Below, piece by piece: positions 1 to 6,523 of a DNA stretch of 16,624 bases. Position 1 is the stretch's first letter; every line of letters starts with the position of its first letter. The notes beneath the pieces were generated by a model. That model saw only the letters and a list, made by a program, of their open reading frames with translations, was not told where the DNA came from and made no database searches. Source of the DNA: Alphaproteobacteria bacterium. Its GTDB lineage: Bacteria; Pseudomonadota; Alphaproteobacteria; Micropepsales; Micropepsaceae. The DNA is taken from positions 1-16,624 of the forward strand of contig JAGWRJ010000318.1 in NCBI GenBank assembly GCA_028869725.1, written 5' to 3'. Both the position numbers and the translations under genes were made by a program.

Positions 1-2
1 CT

Positions 3-410
3 TCGCCGGCATTATTTGAAAGCGATGGAGTGCCCGAAACCCTCAAGCAGCTTCTGCGCTTTATAGCCAAAGATTACCTGCCCGAAATCGAGGCATTCGT
101 AGGCTTCACCAATAGCTGGCTGAGTGCCCATCCCGAGATCGTGCCCGGAACGAACGGCCTGCCGCGCCCTCAGGACCGCGTCATCGGTCAGGTGGAGTTC
201 GTCTGGCGTGGACATCCGTTACGCGTTGCCGTCCTGCCCTACCGTCTCTACCTGCTGCAGAAGATCCAGGCGGTGTTTGACGACGCATCCATTTTGGCCC
301 GAGGCAGGATGAACACGCTTCTCGAGGAAACAGATCTCAACGCTCTAACAGGCCTGCGCACCACACGGCACATAGTGCGCAAAGATCATCTCGAAGTCTG
401 GAGCGCATGA
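3..410 (+). CDS. Glutathione S-transferase-like protein, C-terminal part (5' end outside window)
   Basis: The reading frame is open to the left edge, so the N-terminus is missing. A GTG at 30 could start translation, but the frame continues upstream of it, and a protein beginning there would lack the fold's first half. About 136 residues remain, ending at TGA 408-410. The segment looks like the all-helical C-terminal domain of the GST superfamily: a helix with W and H residues, a GQVEFVWRGHPLR stretch, then an aromatic YRLYLLQKIQ helix. Family assignment rests on overall resemblance, because the thioredoxin-like glutathione site would be in the missing part. The substrate cannot be guessed. 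The gene converges on rlmJ, 42 bases away. Confidence 0.5.
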   Translation, partial: SPALFESDGVPETLKQLLRFIAKDYLPEIEAFVGFTNSWLSAHPEIVPGTNGLPRPQDRVIGQVEFVWRGHPLRVAVLPYRLYLLQKIQAVFDDASILARGRMNTLLEETDLNALTGLRTTRHIVRKDHLEVWSA

Positions 411-452
411 CCCCCTGCCGCCACAGGGCCAGGCAGCGGCCCGGGCCCATAG
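411..452. terminator. Possible hairpin between convergent genes
   Basis: The 42-base gap holds two competing inverted repeats: CTGCC 415-419 with GGCAG 432-436, and GGGCC 426-430 with GGCCC 438-442. There is no T-run on either strand, so a terminator role for the GST-like gene and rlmJ is only suggested by the position between converging genes. Confidence 0.25.
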
Positions 453-1268
453 CTATGAGCCGCCGGAAAGCCAGCTCACAGTCAGGCGGGCGGCAAGTGG
501 CACGCGCAGGTACTCGCCAACGGCCACCATCTGTTCGGCAAAGCCAAAGGGTGGATTAATGACGACCAGACCAGCCATACGCATCCCTTCGCCCGGCGCA
601 TCACTGCTGATCTCCACACGCAAGGCCGAGTTCGCACCACCGGCCAGTAACTCGCCGCAAAAGCTTGTCGCCCGCGCAGCGGACTTGATCGGATACCAGA
701 CCATATAAGTGCCGGTTGCAAACCGTCGCATCGCTGCCGTGACGGCCGCAGCGACCGCCCGGAACTCCTCTGCCTGTTCAAAGGGCGGATCGAGGAGAAC
801 TACACCGCGACGTTCCTGGGGTGGCAACAGCGTCGCTAGCCGCGCGTAACCATCAGCATGAAGAACGCGTGCCTGGGCAAAGGGCCGCAGCACCTCTGTC
901 AGGACCGCGGCCTCCTCGGGGTGCTTTTCGATGGCGACAAGACGATCCTGGGCTCTGAGAAGGCGGGCAGCAATGAGCGGAGAGCCTGGATAGGCCGATG
1001 CTCCGGTGGTGCGCACAAGCTCGAGATAGGTTTCAAGCGCTGCAGGCAGGGGACCCTTGAGGTCACGGATGAGCCCGATTCCTGCCTCAGCCTCGCAGGT
1101 CCTGGTCGCCTCTACGCCACTAAGGTCATAAAGTCCCCGCCCGGCATGGGTATCGATCACGACGAAACCCTTGGACTTTTTCTTCAGATGCTCGAGCACA
1201 ACCACCAAGGCCACATGCTTGGCGACGTCCGCAAAGTTTCCGGCGTGATAGGCGTGACGATAATTCAT
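453..1268 (-). CDS. rlmJ: 23S rRNA (adenine(2030)-N6)-methyltransferase RlmJ
   Basis: The 271-residue protein begins MNYRHAYHAGNFADVAKH, the N-terminal signature of RlmJ, which uses S-adenosylmethionine to methylate N6 of A2030 in 23S rRNA. Further family marks are DTHAGRGLYDL near residues 39-49 (SAM-binding loop) and LLDPPFEQ around residue 160, the (D/N)PPF-type catalytic motif of N6-adenine methyltransferases. The length is normal for the family. The start at 1268 is fixed by the conserved N-terminus. No clear Shine-Dalgarno sequence precedes it, and a promoter-like pair lies so close that the mRNA may begin almost at the ATG. It diverges from the MBL-fold hydrolase gene across 59 bases. 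The product acts alone in ribosome maturation and is cytoplasmic. Confidence 0.95.
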   Translation of the reverse strand: MNYRHAYHAGNFADVAKHVALVVVLEHLKKKSKGFVVIDTHAGRGLYDLSGVEATRTCEAEAGIGLIRDLKGPLPAALETYLELVRTTGASAYPGSPLIAARLLRAQDRLVAIEKHPEEAAVLTEVLRPFAQARVLHADGYARLATLLPPQERRGVVLLDPPFEQAEEFRAVAAAVTAAMRRFATGTYMVWYPIKSAARATSFCGELLAGGANSALRVEISSDAPGEGMRMAGLVVINPPFGFAEQMVAVGEYLRVPLAARLTVSWLSGGS

Positions 1269-1275
1269 GGCCGAA

Positions 1276-1304
1276 CCTATAGCGCCATGCCGTCGCCGCG
1301 TTAA
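1276..1304 (-). promoter_or_regulatory. Candidate sigma70-type promoter of rlmJ
   Basis: Read on the minus strand, TTAACG (1299-1304) and TATAGG (1276-1281) are separated by exactly 17 bases; each matches the -35 or -10 consensus at 4 of 6 positions. The predicted transcription start is near 1269, one base from the rlmJ ATG at 1268. Confidence 0.4.
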
Positions 1305-1317
1305 GATGGGGCTACCG

Positions 1318-1327
1318 GGAGGTGATC
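1318..1327 (+). promoter_or_regulatory. Ribosome binding site that decides the start of the MBL hydrolase
   Basis: GGAGGTGATC sits directly before the ATG at 1328 and is complementary over ten bases to the usual bacterial 16S rRNA 3' end (GATCACCTCC). GGAGG is five bases from the ATG. This favours ATG 1328 over the in-frame GTG at 1322, which lies inside the site. Confidence 0.75.
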
Positions 1328-2632
1328 ATGGCCGATTTGCTCGCATTATCCAGCCGCTACATTGACCAGGGCATCTATGAGGGACCAGCATCCGTCAACC
1401 GTATTAACGGTCAGCTGTCGGAGGTCGGCGAAGGCGTCGCCATAATCGAAGCCTTTAGTCACGTTGTAGCTCTGAAAAGTGAAGAAGGGCTGGTACTGTT
1501 CGATACCAGCCTTGAAGCGTTCGGTGGCCAGGTCCTTGCGGCATTGCGGGGCTGGAGCCAGGATCGGGTCTCCACTATTGCGTATACCCATGGCCACGTC
1601 GACCACGTTGGCGGTGCCGGTGCGATCCTTGCGGAGGCAACCGAAAAAGGTCAGCCACGCCCGCAGGTCATCGGACATGAAAATGTGGCACGTCGCTTTG
1701 CGCGTTATCACCTCACCGACGGCTACAATTCTGCGATCAATGCGCGACAGTTCGGCGGCGCCCCCGGTAAAACCAATGGCTTCATTTCGGCTGGCATGAC
1801 AACACGATTTGGCCCGAGGGAATGGGTCGCACCTGATCATGAATTCTCGGAGCGCATGGGGCTGGCATCCGGATCGTTACGCTTCGAGCTGTTTCATGCA
1901 CGCGGAGAAACAGATGATCATTTGTGGGCCTGGTTGCCAGCCAAAAAGGCCGTAATTGTCGGTGATTTTCTCATCTGGGTGTTTCCCAACGCCGGAAACC
2001 CACAGAAGGTGCAGCGCTATCCTTTGGACTGGGCCGCGGCACTGCGCGCAATGGCGGCGCTTGAACCGGAACTGCTGTTGCCAGCCCACGGCCTGCCGAT
2101 TGCCGGCCGCAAGCGGATCGCCCAGGTACTCGATGATTGCGCTACAGCGCTTGAAGTCGTGAGCCGCCAGACTCTCGAGATGATGAACGCCGGCATGCGT
2201 CTGAATGACATCGTTCATAGCGTCAAACTCCCGCTGGCTCTGATGGAGAAGCCTTATCTGCGTCCGGTATACGACGAACCTGAGTTCGTCATTCGTAATC
2301 TCTGGCGCCTTTATGGGGGTTGGTACGACGGCAATCCGGCCAATCTCAAGCCGGCGTCCGATCATGCTCTCGCCTTGGAAATCGCGCAGCTGGCCGGTGG
2401 TGCAGGACAGCTCGTTGCCCGAGCCAAGGCGCTAAGCGACGCCGGAGAATTCCGCCTCGCCTGCCATCTCGCAGAACTGGCGGCGCAGGCTGCACCGGAC
2501 GACCGCTCGATCCACGGCGGGCGTGCGGAAGTTTATGAAGCCCGCATGAAGCGCGAACTGTCCTTGATGGCACGGGGTATCTATGGAGATGCTGCGCGTC
2601 AGTCCCGTGAACGTGCCGGAAAGAACTCCTGA
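1328..2632 (+). CDS. Alkyl-sulfatase-like metallo-beta-lactamase-fold hydrolase
   Basis: A 434-residue protein. Residues 1-260 form a metallo-beta-lactamase fold: a D59 strand end, the zinc motif HGHVDH (H88, H90, D92, H93), E194 in ARGETDDH, D213 in VGDFL and H254 in LPAHG. Residues from about 280 to the end match the alkyl-sulfatase dimerisation helices, with the typical EVYEARMKRELSLMARGIYGDAAR-like finish. Known relatives (SdsA1/BDS1 type) cleave alkyl sulfate esters. This copy lacks a signal peptide and the C-terminal SCP2-like substrate domain of the full-length enzymes (about 650 residues), so it is predicted to be cytoplasmic and its substrate is open. The ATG at 1328 has a near-perfect ribosome site. 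It is transcribed away from rlmJ and converges on the GNAT gene. Confidence 0.85.
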   Translation: MADLLALSSRYIDQGIYEGPASVNRINGQLSEVGEGVAIIEAFSHVVALKSEEGLVLFDTSLEAFGGQVLAALRGWSQDRVSTIAYTHGHVDHVGGAGAILAEATEKGQPRPQVIGHENVARRFARYHLTDGYNSAINARQFGGAPGKTNGFISAGMTTRFGPREWVAPDHEFSERMGLASGSLRFELFHARGETDDHLWAWLPAKKAVIVGDFLIWVFPNAGNPQKVQRYPLDWAAALRAMAALEPELLLPAHGLPIAGRKRIAQVLDDCATALEVVSRQTLEMMNAGMRLNDIVHSVKLPLALMEKPYLRPVYDEPEFVIRNLWRLYGGWYDGNPANLKPASDHALALEIAQLAGGAGQLVARAKALSDAGEFRLACHLAELAAQAAPDDRSIHGGRAEVYEARMKRELSLMARGIYGDAARQSRERAGKNS

Positions 2633-2634
2633 CC

Positions 2635-2658
2635 GGCAGCCCCCGTCGCAAGGCTGCC
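2635..2658. terminator. Hairpin after the MBL hydrolase gene
   Basis: GGCAGCC (2635-2641) and GGCTGCC (2652-2658) form a perfect 7-bp stem with a 10-base loop, beginning three bases after the stop codon. It is placed to stop transcription of the MBL gene and perhaps of the converging GNAT gene. There is no T-run after it, so intrinsic termination would be weak. Confidence 0.4.
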
Positions 2659-2711
2659 CTCGTGATGCGGTCGGCTTGGTGCGGCGCCCGCCCCGGGTAC
2701 ACGCCATATAG

Positions 2712-3920
2712 TCAGTGCGGATTTGTGGGCGGACGAGTGGCTGAGCTTTCAAGCAGGCACGGTTCGTCCCACTTGCCCTCGGGCCTCAGCAGGACATAGG
2801 GGTCAGTGTGCATGCCAAGCGCGTTGGGATGGGGCTCAAGCTCACCCCACATCAATACGTATTCGTGATCTGAGAACACGAGCCTGTAATTGGTTTCAAG
2901 GATCTTGAACCCAAACCGCGACCAATAATTGATCAGACGCTTCTGCACGTGACCATACACTTTGCGGTAGCCCTTGCGGCGCAGGAATTCCAGCGCTCCA
3001 TGCACCAGTTCCTTCGCTACGGCCGTATTGCGATACCGTGGCAGTACTGCGACCCGTTCGATTTTGGCGAAGTCGGCAAAGTAGCGCAGGCGGAGCGTCG
3101 CGGCGGGCTCACCTTCGATCAGGCCGAGCATGTGGGTCCCGGTGCGATCATTGCCGTCGAATTCTTCTTCATAGGGGCACTGCTGCTCGATCAGATACAC
3201 TGCGGACCGGATGGCAAGGGCGCGTTCCACGTCCTCGCCGGTCCGAGCAACTCTTACCTCGCATGCCGGTTGGGCCGGACGGGCCTTGGTTTCGCGCATC
3301 TTGAACGCGTCCGCAGTCCCGCCGAATATGAAGAGGCCACCAAGACCATCGTTTTCTGGATCGATCGCCCTGAAGCCCTGCCGGCGCATCAGATTAAGTC
3401 CGGCCTGCGTGCCTGCACGTGCATAAAGCGGCGCGCCCCTGCAGATCTTGCCGAGTGAGAGGGTGACCATGGGCGTGGCCCGCGAGGAAAGACCTGGCGC
3501 GACGATAAGCCAGATGTAGATCGCTTCCGGACGTTCATCGGTAGCTGCCAGATAGGCAAGGTCAGGATCCAGCGGATCCAGGCGACCGTCGACCAGCGCT
3601 TCAGCACCAATAGTATTGAGCAACAGAAATCCGTAATATGCCAACAGTGGGCTTTTTGATTCGGCTGGATATACGCCCCAGAACGAATAGGCATTGTGGT
3701 TGAGGACGCGGATGACCACTTCGTCTGCTGCGATAGTTTTAAGTTCAGGGTGAGCACGGGTGAGCGCAAATGCCTCGTCCAGTTCACCCAGGGCCATCGG
3801 CCGGACCTGGATCGGTGTTTGCGGCGGACCGCTGTCGGTGCGGGGCGAGGCCGTGGAGGGTGCCGCGGATGACGGACAACCAGAGGACTCGGAAGAGATC
3901 GCGAAGAGTTCGTCTTTCAT
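2712..3920 (-). CDS. GNAT-family N-acetyltransferase with tandem domains
   Basis: A 402-residue protein. Residues 1-35 are Ser/Pro/Ala-rich and look disordered. Residues about 37-205 look like a degenerate GNAT half: a YIWLIVAPG strand, a helix, then a PLYARAGTQAGLNLMRRQGF strand-helix. Residues about 220-375 are a clearer GNAT domain: IRSAVYLIEQQCPYEEEFDGND, then GEPAATLRLRYFADFAKIERVAVLPRYR, then KVYGHVQKRLINYWSRFGFKI. The acetyl-CoA loop of the second domain reads RYRNTAVA, without the usual glycines of Q/R-x-x-G-x-G/A. Such proteins transfer acyl groups from CoA to amines; the acceptor is unknown. The ATG at 3920 is preceded by a weak GGTGGGCTGG. It diverges from a LysR gene across 90 bases, the usual place for a LysR target, so control by that regulator is plausible. 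Confidence 0.8.
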   Translation of the reverse strand: MKDELFAISSESSGCPSSAAPSTASPRTDSGPPQTPIQVRPMALGELDEAFALTRAHPELKTIAADEVVIRVLNHNAYSFWGVYPAESKSPLLAYYGFLLLNTIGAEALVDGRLDPLDPDLAYLAATDERPEAIYIWLIVAPGLSSRATPMVTLSLGKICRGAPLYARAGTQAGLNLMRRQGFRAIDPENDGLGGLFIFGGTADAFKMRETKARPAQPACEVRVARTGEDVERALAIRSAVYLIEQQCPYEEEFDGNDRTGTHMLGLIEGEPAATLRLRYFADFAKIERVAVLPRYRNTAVAKELVHGALEFLRRKGYRKVYGHVQKRLINYWSRFGFKILETNYRLVFSDHEYVLMWGELEPHPNALGMHTDPYVLLRPEGKWDEPCLLESSATRPPTNPH

Positions 3921-4010
3921 GACCAGCCCACCATGGATCGCGCGTCTTGCAACTGAGATGCGCTTTTCTGTGACGACAGGCTAAACCGAGCGGAGGGGCG
4001 GTAAGAGCGC
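3921..4010. promoter_or_regulatory. Divergent promoter region between GNAT and LysR genes
   Basis: The 90 bases between two divergent starts should hold both promoters and the LysR operator. I see an imperfect dyad with GCGC at 3939-3942 and again near 3960, but no convincing T-N11-A palindrome and no good -35/-10 pair. GGAGGGG at 3992-3998 serves the LysR start at 4011 with a 12-base spacing. Confidence 0.35.
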
Positions 4011-5045
4011 ATGATTGCGCATGGGGCCATGCTGAAATTGGACATGCCGGGCGGATGGCCGGATTGGGACTGGGATGATTTTCGCGTCTTTGTCGCGGTA
4101 GCCCGCCATGGCAGCTATACAAGGGCTGCCCGGGAACTGGGCTGGACCCAGTCGGCGGTCAGTCGCCGCATCGCGAGGCTGGAACAGAGCCTGTCGCTGC
4201 GTCTGTTCGATCGTTCCTTTCGCGGCACCCAGCTGACCTCCGAAGGTGAGCGACTGTTTTCCTACGCCAACGGTGCCGAACTTATGCTCTCCAGGGGCGT
4301 CCGCAGCGTGCGCGACGCCGTGCAGCGCCTGGACAGCGACTGCAACATGCTTTTGGGCGATGGTATCGCAAGCTATTGGATGCCGATGTTCCTACCTGCG
4401 TTCCTGGCCCGTAACCCCTCGATATCGCTCAATCTTTACACCGCTCCCAATGCCCACGCGACCGGTGCTCAGATCTTTGACCTGGAACTGCAGTACAGCG
4501 ACCCCATGACCGAGGATGTGGTTGCACTTCCCTTGGGCACCCTGCATTTCATGCTGTTCGCCTCGCAGGACTATCTGATGCGCTATGGCGTCCCGTCGTC
4601 CCTGCGGGACCTGCGCCATCATCGTCTCACTGACACCGCGTACCGTCTGAGTGACCGCGGTTCATTTGCCGCCTGGGCTGGGCTGGACCGCGAAGCGGTC
4701 GTGGCCACCAATTCAAGCGTCGTCATGGGCGAGACGGTGCGCTCAGGTGCCGCCATCGGTCTGCTTGCGACCTATGCGGCCCTGGTCGACCCACGCCTCG
4801 TTCCCCTTTTACCGGAGGCCCATTTTCGCGTGCCTGTCACCCTGTGCTTTGAACGCGAAACCGCGAAGAAGCCTGCCGTGCGCGAAACCATCGATTTTCT
4901 GAAGAATGCCGTTTTCGCTCGTAATGCGATGCCATGGTTCGCGGATGATTTTCAGCGCCCGGCCAAGAACTGGCGCAAGCTTCTCGATGCCCACCTTTCA
5001 CGGCTGGAAGACGACAGCGCGCGGCCGCGGCTGAGCAGCGTCTAG
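4011..5045 (+). CDS. LysR-family transcriptional regulator
   Basis: A 344-residue protein. The winged helix-turn-helix lies at about residues 20-80 (WDDFRVFVAVARHGSYTRAARELG, TQSAVSRRIARLEQSLSLRLFDR, then TSEGERLF), the standard LysR N-terminus. A substrate-binding-protein-like effector domain follows to about residue 310, and the C-terminal tail is polar. It is slightly longer than the usual 300 residues because of an N-terminal extension and this tail. In-frame ATG codons at 4011 and 4029 both precede the domain; 4011 is chosen because GGAGGGG lies upstream at workable distance. LysR proteins usually control the divergent neighbour, here the GNAT gene, in response to a small effector. The effector cannot be read from the sequence. 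Confidence 0.9.
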   Translation: MIAHGAMLKLDMPGGWPDWDWDDFRVFVAVARHGSYTRAARELGWTQSAVSRRIARLEQSLSLRLFDRSFRGTQLTSEGERLFSYANGAELMLSRGVRSVRDAVQRLDSDCNMLLGDGIASYWMPMFLPAFLARNPSISLNLYTAPNAHATGAQIFDLELQYSDPMTEDVVALPLGTLHFMLFASQDYLMRYGVPSSLRDLRHHRLTDTAYRLSDRGSFAAWAGLDREAVVATNSSVVMGETVRSGAAIGLLATYAALVDPRLVPLLPEAHFRVPVTLCFERETAKKPAVRETIDFLKNAVFARNAMPWFADDFQRPAKNWRKLLDAHLSRLEDDSARPRLSSV

Positions 5046-5218
5046 AGTACCCCCTTGAGCGGTACGGGCCTGTCACATGGCCGAGAATTCAGGTCACGAC
5101 AGGGACCTGGGCGCGGGGAACCGTACGCCCCGAGGCAAAGATCAGGTCGCAAAATCTACTGGCCAGGTCATGGGAAGCCATGGCCTTGATGCCAGCCCGT
5201 CTGGATCAGCGGGAAAGA
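5046..5218. other. Gap between LysR gene and tRNA-Leu
   Basis: These 173 bases hold no supported gene. Short open frames cross the stretch but have no ribosome site or family resemblance. A hairpin with CATGG/CCATG at its core (5161-5185) is the only structure noted. Confidence 0.6.
5150..5185 (-). terminator. Possible terminator downstream of tRNA-Leu
   Basis: On the minus strand, about 34 bases past the tRNA 3' end, GGCCATGG...CCATG...GGCC forms a short hairpin (core CATGG gaag CCATG in plus-strand terms), followed by AGTAGATTTT. The T-run is short and offset, so this is a weak call. Confidence 0.3.
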
Positions 5219-5305
5219 TGGTGCCCAAGGTCGGACTCGAACCGACAAGCCCTTGCGGGCGCTGGATTTTGAGTCCAGTGCGTCTACCAATTCCACCACT
5301 TGGGC
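5219..5305 (-). tRNA. tRNA-Leu(CAA)
   Basis: The minus strand reads as a class II tRNA of 87 bases including an encoded CCA. The acceptor pairs GCCCAAG with CTTGGGC, the discriminator is A, and CCA occupies 5219-5221. The anticodon stem CTGGA/TCCAG holds the loop CTCAAAA, giving anticodon CAA for codon UUG. A long variable arm GCCC-GCAA-GGGC, as in Leu and Ser tRNAs, is followed by a T arm GTCGG TTCGAGT CCGAC. The D-arm region has GGTAGACGC, typical of tRNA-Leu. The gene is intact, and no integrase or duplicated tRNA end was seen beside it. Confidence 0.97.
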
Positions 5306-5314
5306 AGCGTGAAA

Positions 5315-5343
5315 GCTATAGCGGCAGATAACTCGTTCGCCAA
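5315..5343 (-). promoter_or_regulatory. Promoter of tRNA-Leu
   Basis: On the minus strand TTGGCG (5338-5343) and TATAGC (5315-5320) are separated by exactly 17 bases, and the -10 ends nine bases before the tRNA. Transcription would begin within a few bases of the mature 5' end, as is common for single tRNA genes. Confidence 0.6.
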
Positions 5344-5362
5344 GATCCATCAGACAGGCGGC

Positions 5363-5399
5363 GGGAGGATCGCGCCGTTCTGTCCCGAACGGCCCTCCC
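5363..5399. terminator. Strong hairpin between ykgJ-like gene and tRNA promoter
   Basis: GGGAGG (5363-5368) pairs with CCTCCC (5394-5399), and CCGTTC (5375-5380) with GAACGG (5387-5392), around the loop TGTCCC. That is 12 pairs with a six-base internal bulge on one side. It lies 50 bases after the ykgJ-like stop on the minus strand and upstream of the tRNA promoter, where a terminator would insulate the tRNA gene. There is no T-run. Confidence 0.4.
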
Positions 5400-5449
5400 G
5401 GGGCATCAGCTGGACCAGCCCTTACCCCTCACCGGGCCAGTCCATCTGT

Positions 5450-5815
5450 CTAGTTCGTGTTGTCTGTAAGCGCGATGAAATCGGGATCATCCTGCGTCTC
5501 GCGCTCAATCCGCAGAAATTCATAATAACCACACTTGCCGGTTGGGTAGGCACGGCAGATTTCGGGGCGGGCCTTATAGATCGTGCAGCGGCGTTCTTCG
5601 GTATCGAAGAACTGACAGATACGACCAAAATATTGGTCTTTCTTGCGCCGCATAGAATATTTCACGCCATATCGCTCAGCGGTAAATCGCGCCTTTGCAT
5701 CCTTGAAGCTGAGACCGAAATGCTTGGCCAGGCGCTCAACGTCGCGCTTGGTCAGCGCGATCAGCGGATAGGAACAGCAGTAGCCCGGACATTTCGAACA
5801 ATCATAAGATGGCAT
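5450..5815 (-). CDS. YkgJ-type cysteine-cluster protein (CxxCxxxCC)
   Basis: A 121-residue protein with eight ordered cysteines: C6, C9, C13 and C14 in CSKCPGYCC, C67 in RICQFF, C77 in RRCTIY, C87 in RPEICRAYP and C95 in GKCGYYEF. This is the YkgJ/UPF0153 family pattern, thought to bind zinc or an iron-sulfur cluster; no reaction is established for this type. No membrane segment or signal peptide is seen, so it should be cytoplasmic. The start at 5815 puts the first cysteine motif right at the N-terminus, as in relatives. It follows bioD by 42 bases on the same strand, so it may be the third gene of a bioF-bioD transcript. A role in biotin synthesis is not implied by the family. Confidence 0.85.
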   Translation of the reverse strand: MPSYDCSKCPGYCCSYPLIALTKRDVERLAKHFGLSFKDAKARFTAERYGVKYSMRRKKDQYFGRICQFFDTEERRCTIYKARPEICRAYPTGKCGYYEFLRIERETQDDPDFIALTDNTN

Positions 5816-5857
5816 TGGCGTGAAACTTTCTTTTCTGAGACCCGAGGCGATAACACC

Positions 5858-6523
5858 CTAAAGCGGCCGCAGCAATGCGGTCAGCGCGGAAATATCGCCA
5901 TCGCGGGCCATGGAAACGATCGGCATGTGAGGCGCGAAACGGGCGATCGTGGCAACAGTTTCCTCAAGCGGCACAGGCGCTCCACCACAGTCGTTGACGA
6001 TCACTGCGTGGGGACGGAGCCCGACCGACGCAAGCGCGTCCAGAGCTGTCAGCGTGTGGCTGATGGTTCCCAGATAGCCACCGGCGACGAGCAGGACCGG
6101 AATACCGAGTTCAACGATCCAGTCCCGAACCGTGTGGACGTCATCAATCGGCACCATGACCCCACCAACGCCCTCAACCAGGAGCAGGCCTTCATGGGCA
6201 ACAATCCGCCTGCGACAGAACGCGACCAGTTCATCGAAGGGTATGGTCCTGCCCTCGCGCGCCGCAGCCATGTCCGGTGACAGAGGTTCGGAAAAACGCC
6301 ACGGCGAAATTGCGTTGATGGCCGCCTCATCAGGGCTTTTCGCCATCGCCGTCAGAAGAACTCCCGGATCACTGCGCGCCGGATCAGGTCCGGGGAAGCC
6401 GCTGACGATCGGTTTCAGCGCGCTGACTTTCTCTCCAGCCTCACGAAAAGCACGCAGCAGGGCCGCGCTCACATACGTCTTGCCAATGTCGGTTCCGGTG
6501 GCCGTAACGAAATATGCACTCAT
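5858..6523 (-). CDS. bioD: Dethiobiotin synthetase BioD
   Basis: A 221-residue protein, normal length. The N-terminus carries the P-loop ATGTDIGKT (G10-T16, with K15 and T16 contacting ATP). ALKPIVSG near residue 36 supplies the lysine of the carbamate site, and VEGVGGVMVPI around residue 119 is the second conserved glycine-rich loop. BioD uses CO2 and ATP to close the ureido ring of 7,8-diaminononanoate, giving dethiobiotin, in the cytoplasm. Its ATG overlaps the bioF stop as ATGA (6520-6523), so it is very likely translated by coupling to bioF. Confidence 0.95.
   Translation of the reverse strand: MSAYFVTATGTDIGKTYVSAALLRAFREAGEKVSALKPIVSGFPGPDPARSDPGVLLTAMAKSPDEAAINAISPWRFSEPLSPDMAAAREGRTIPFDELVAFCRRRIVAHEGLLLVEGVGGVMVPIDDVHTVRDWIVELGIPVLLVAGGYLGTISHTLTALDALASVGLRPHAVIVNDCGGAPVPLEETVATIARFAPHMPIVSMARDGDISALTALLRPL

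Noticed and set aside
5219..5305. tRNA-Leu as an attachment site for an integrated element
   Set aside because: No integrase, no repeated tRNA 3' end and no change in gene character were seen on either side.
5300..6280. A 326-codon plus-strand frame across the tRNA promoter, ykgJ-like gene and bioD
   Set aside because: It runs opposite two well-recognised proteins and begins inside the tRNA gene region; the translated sequence shows no domain.
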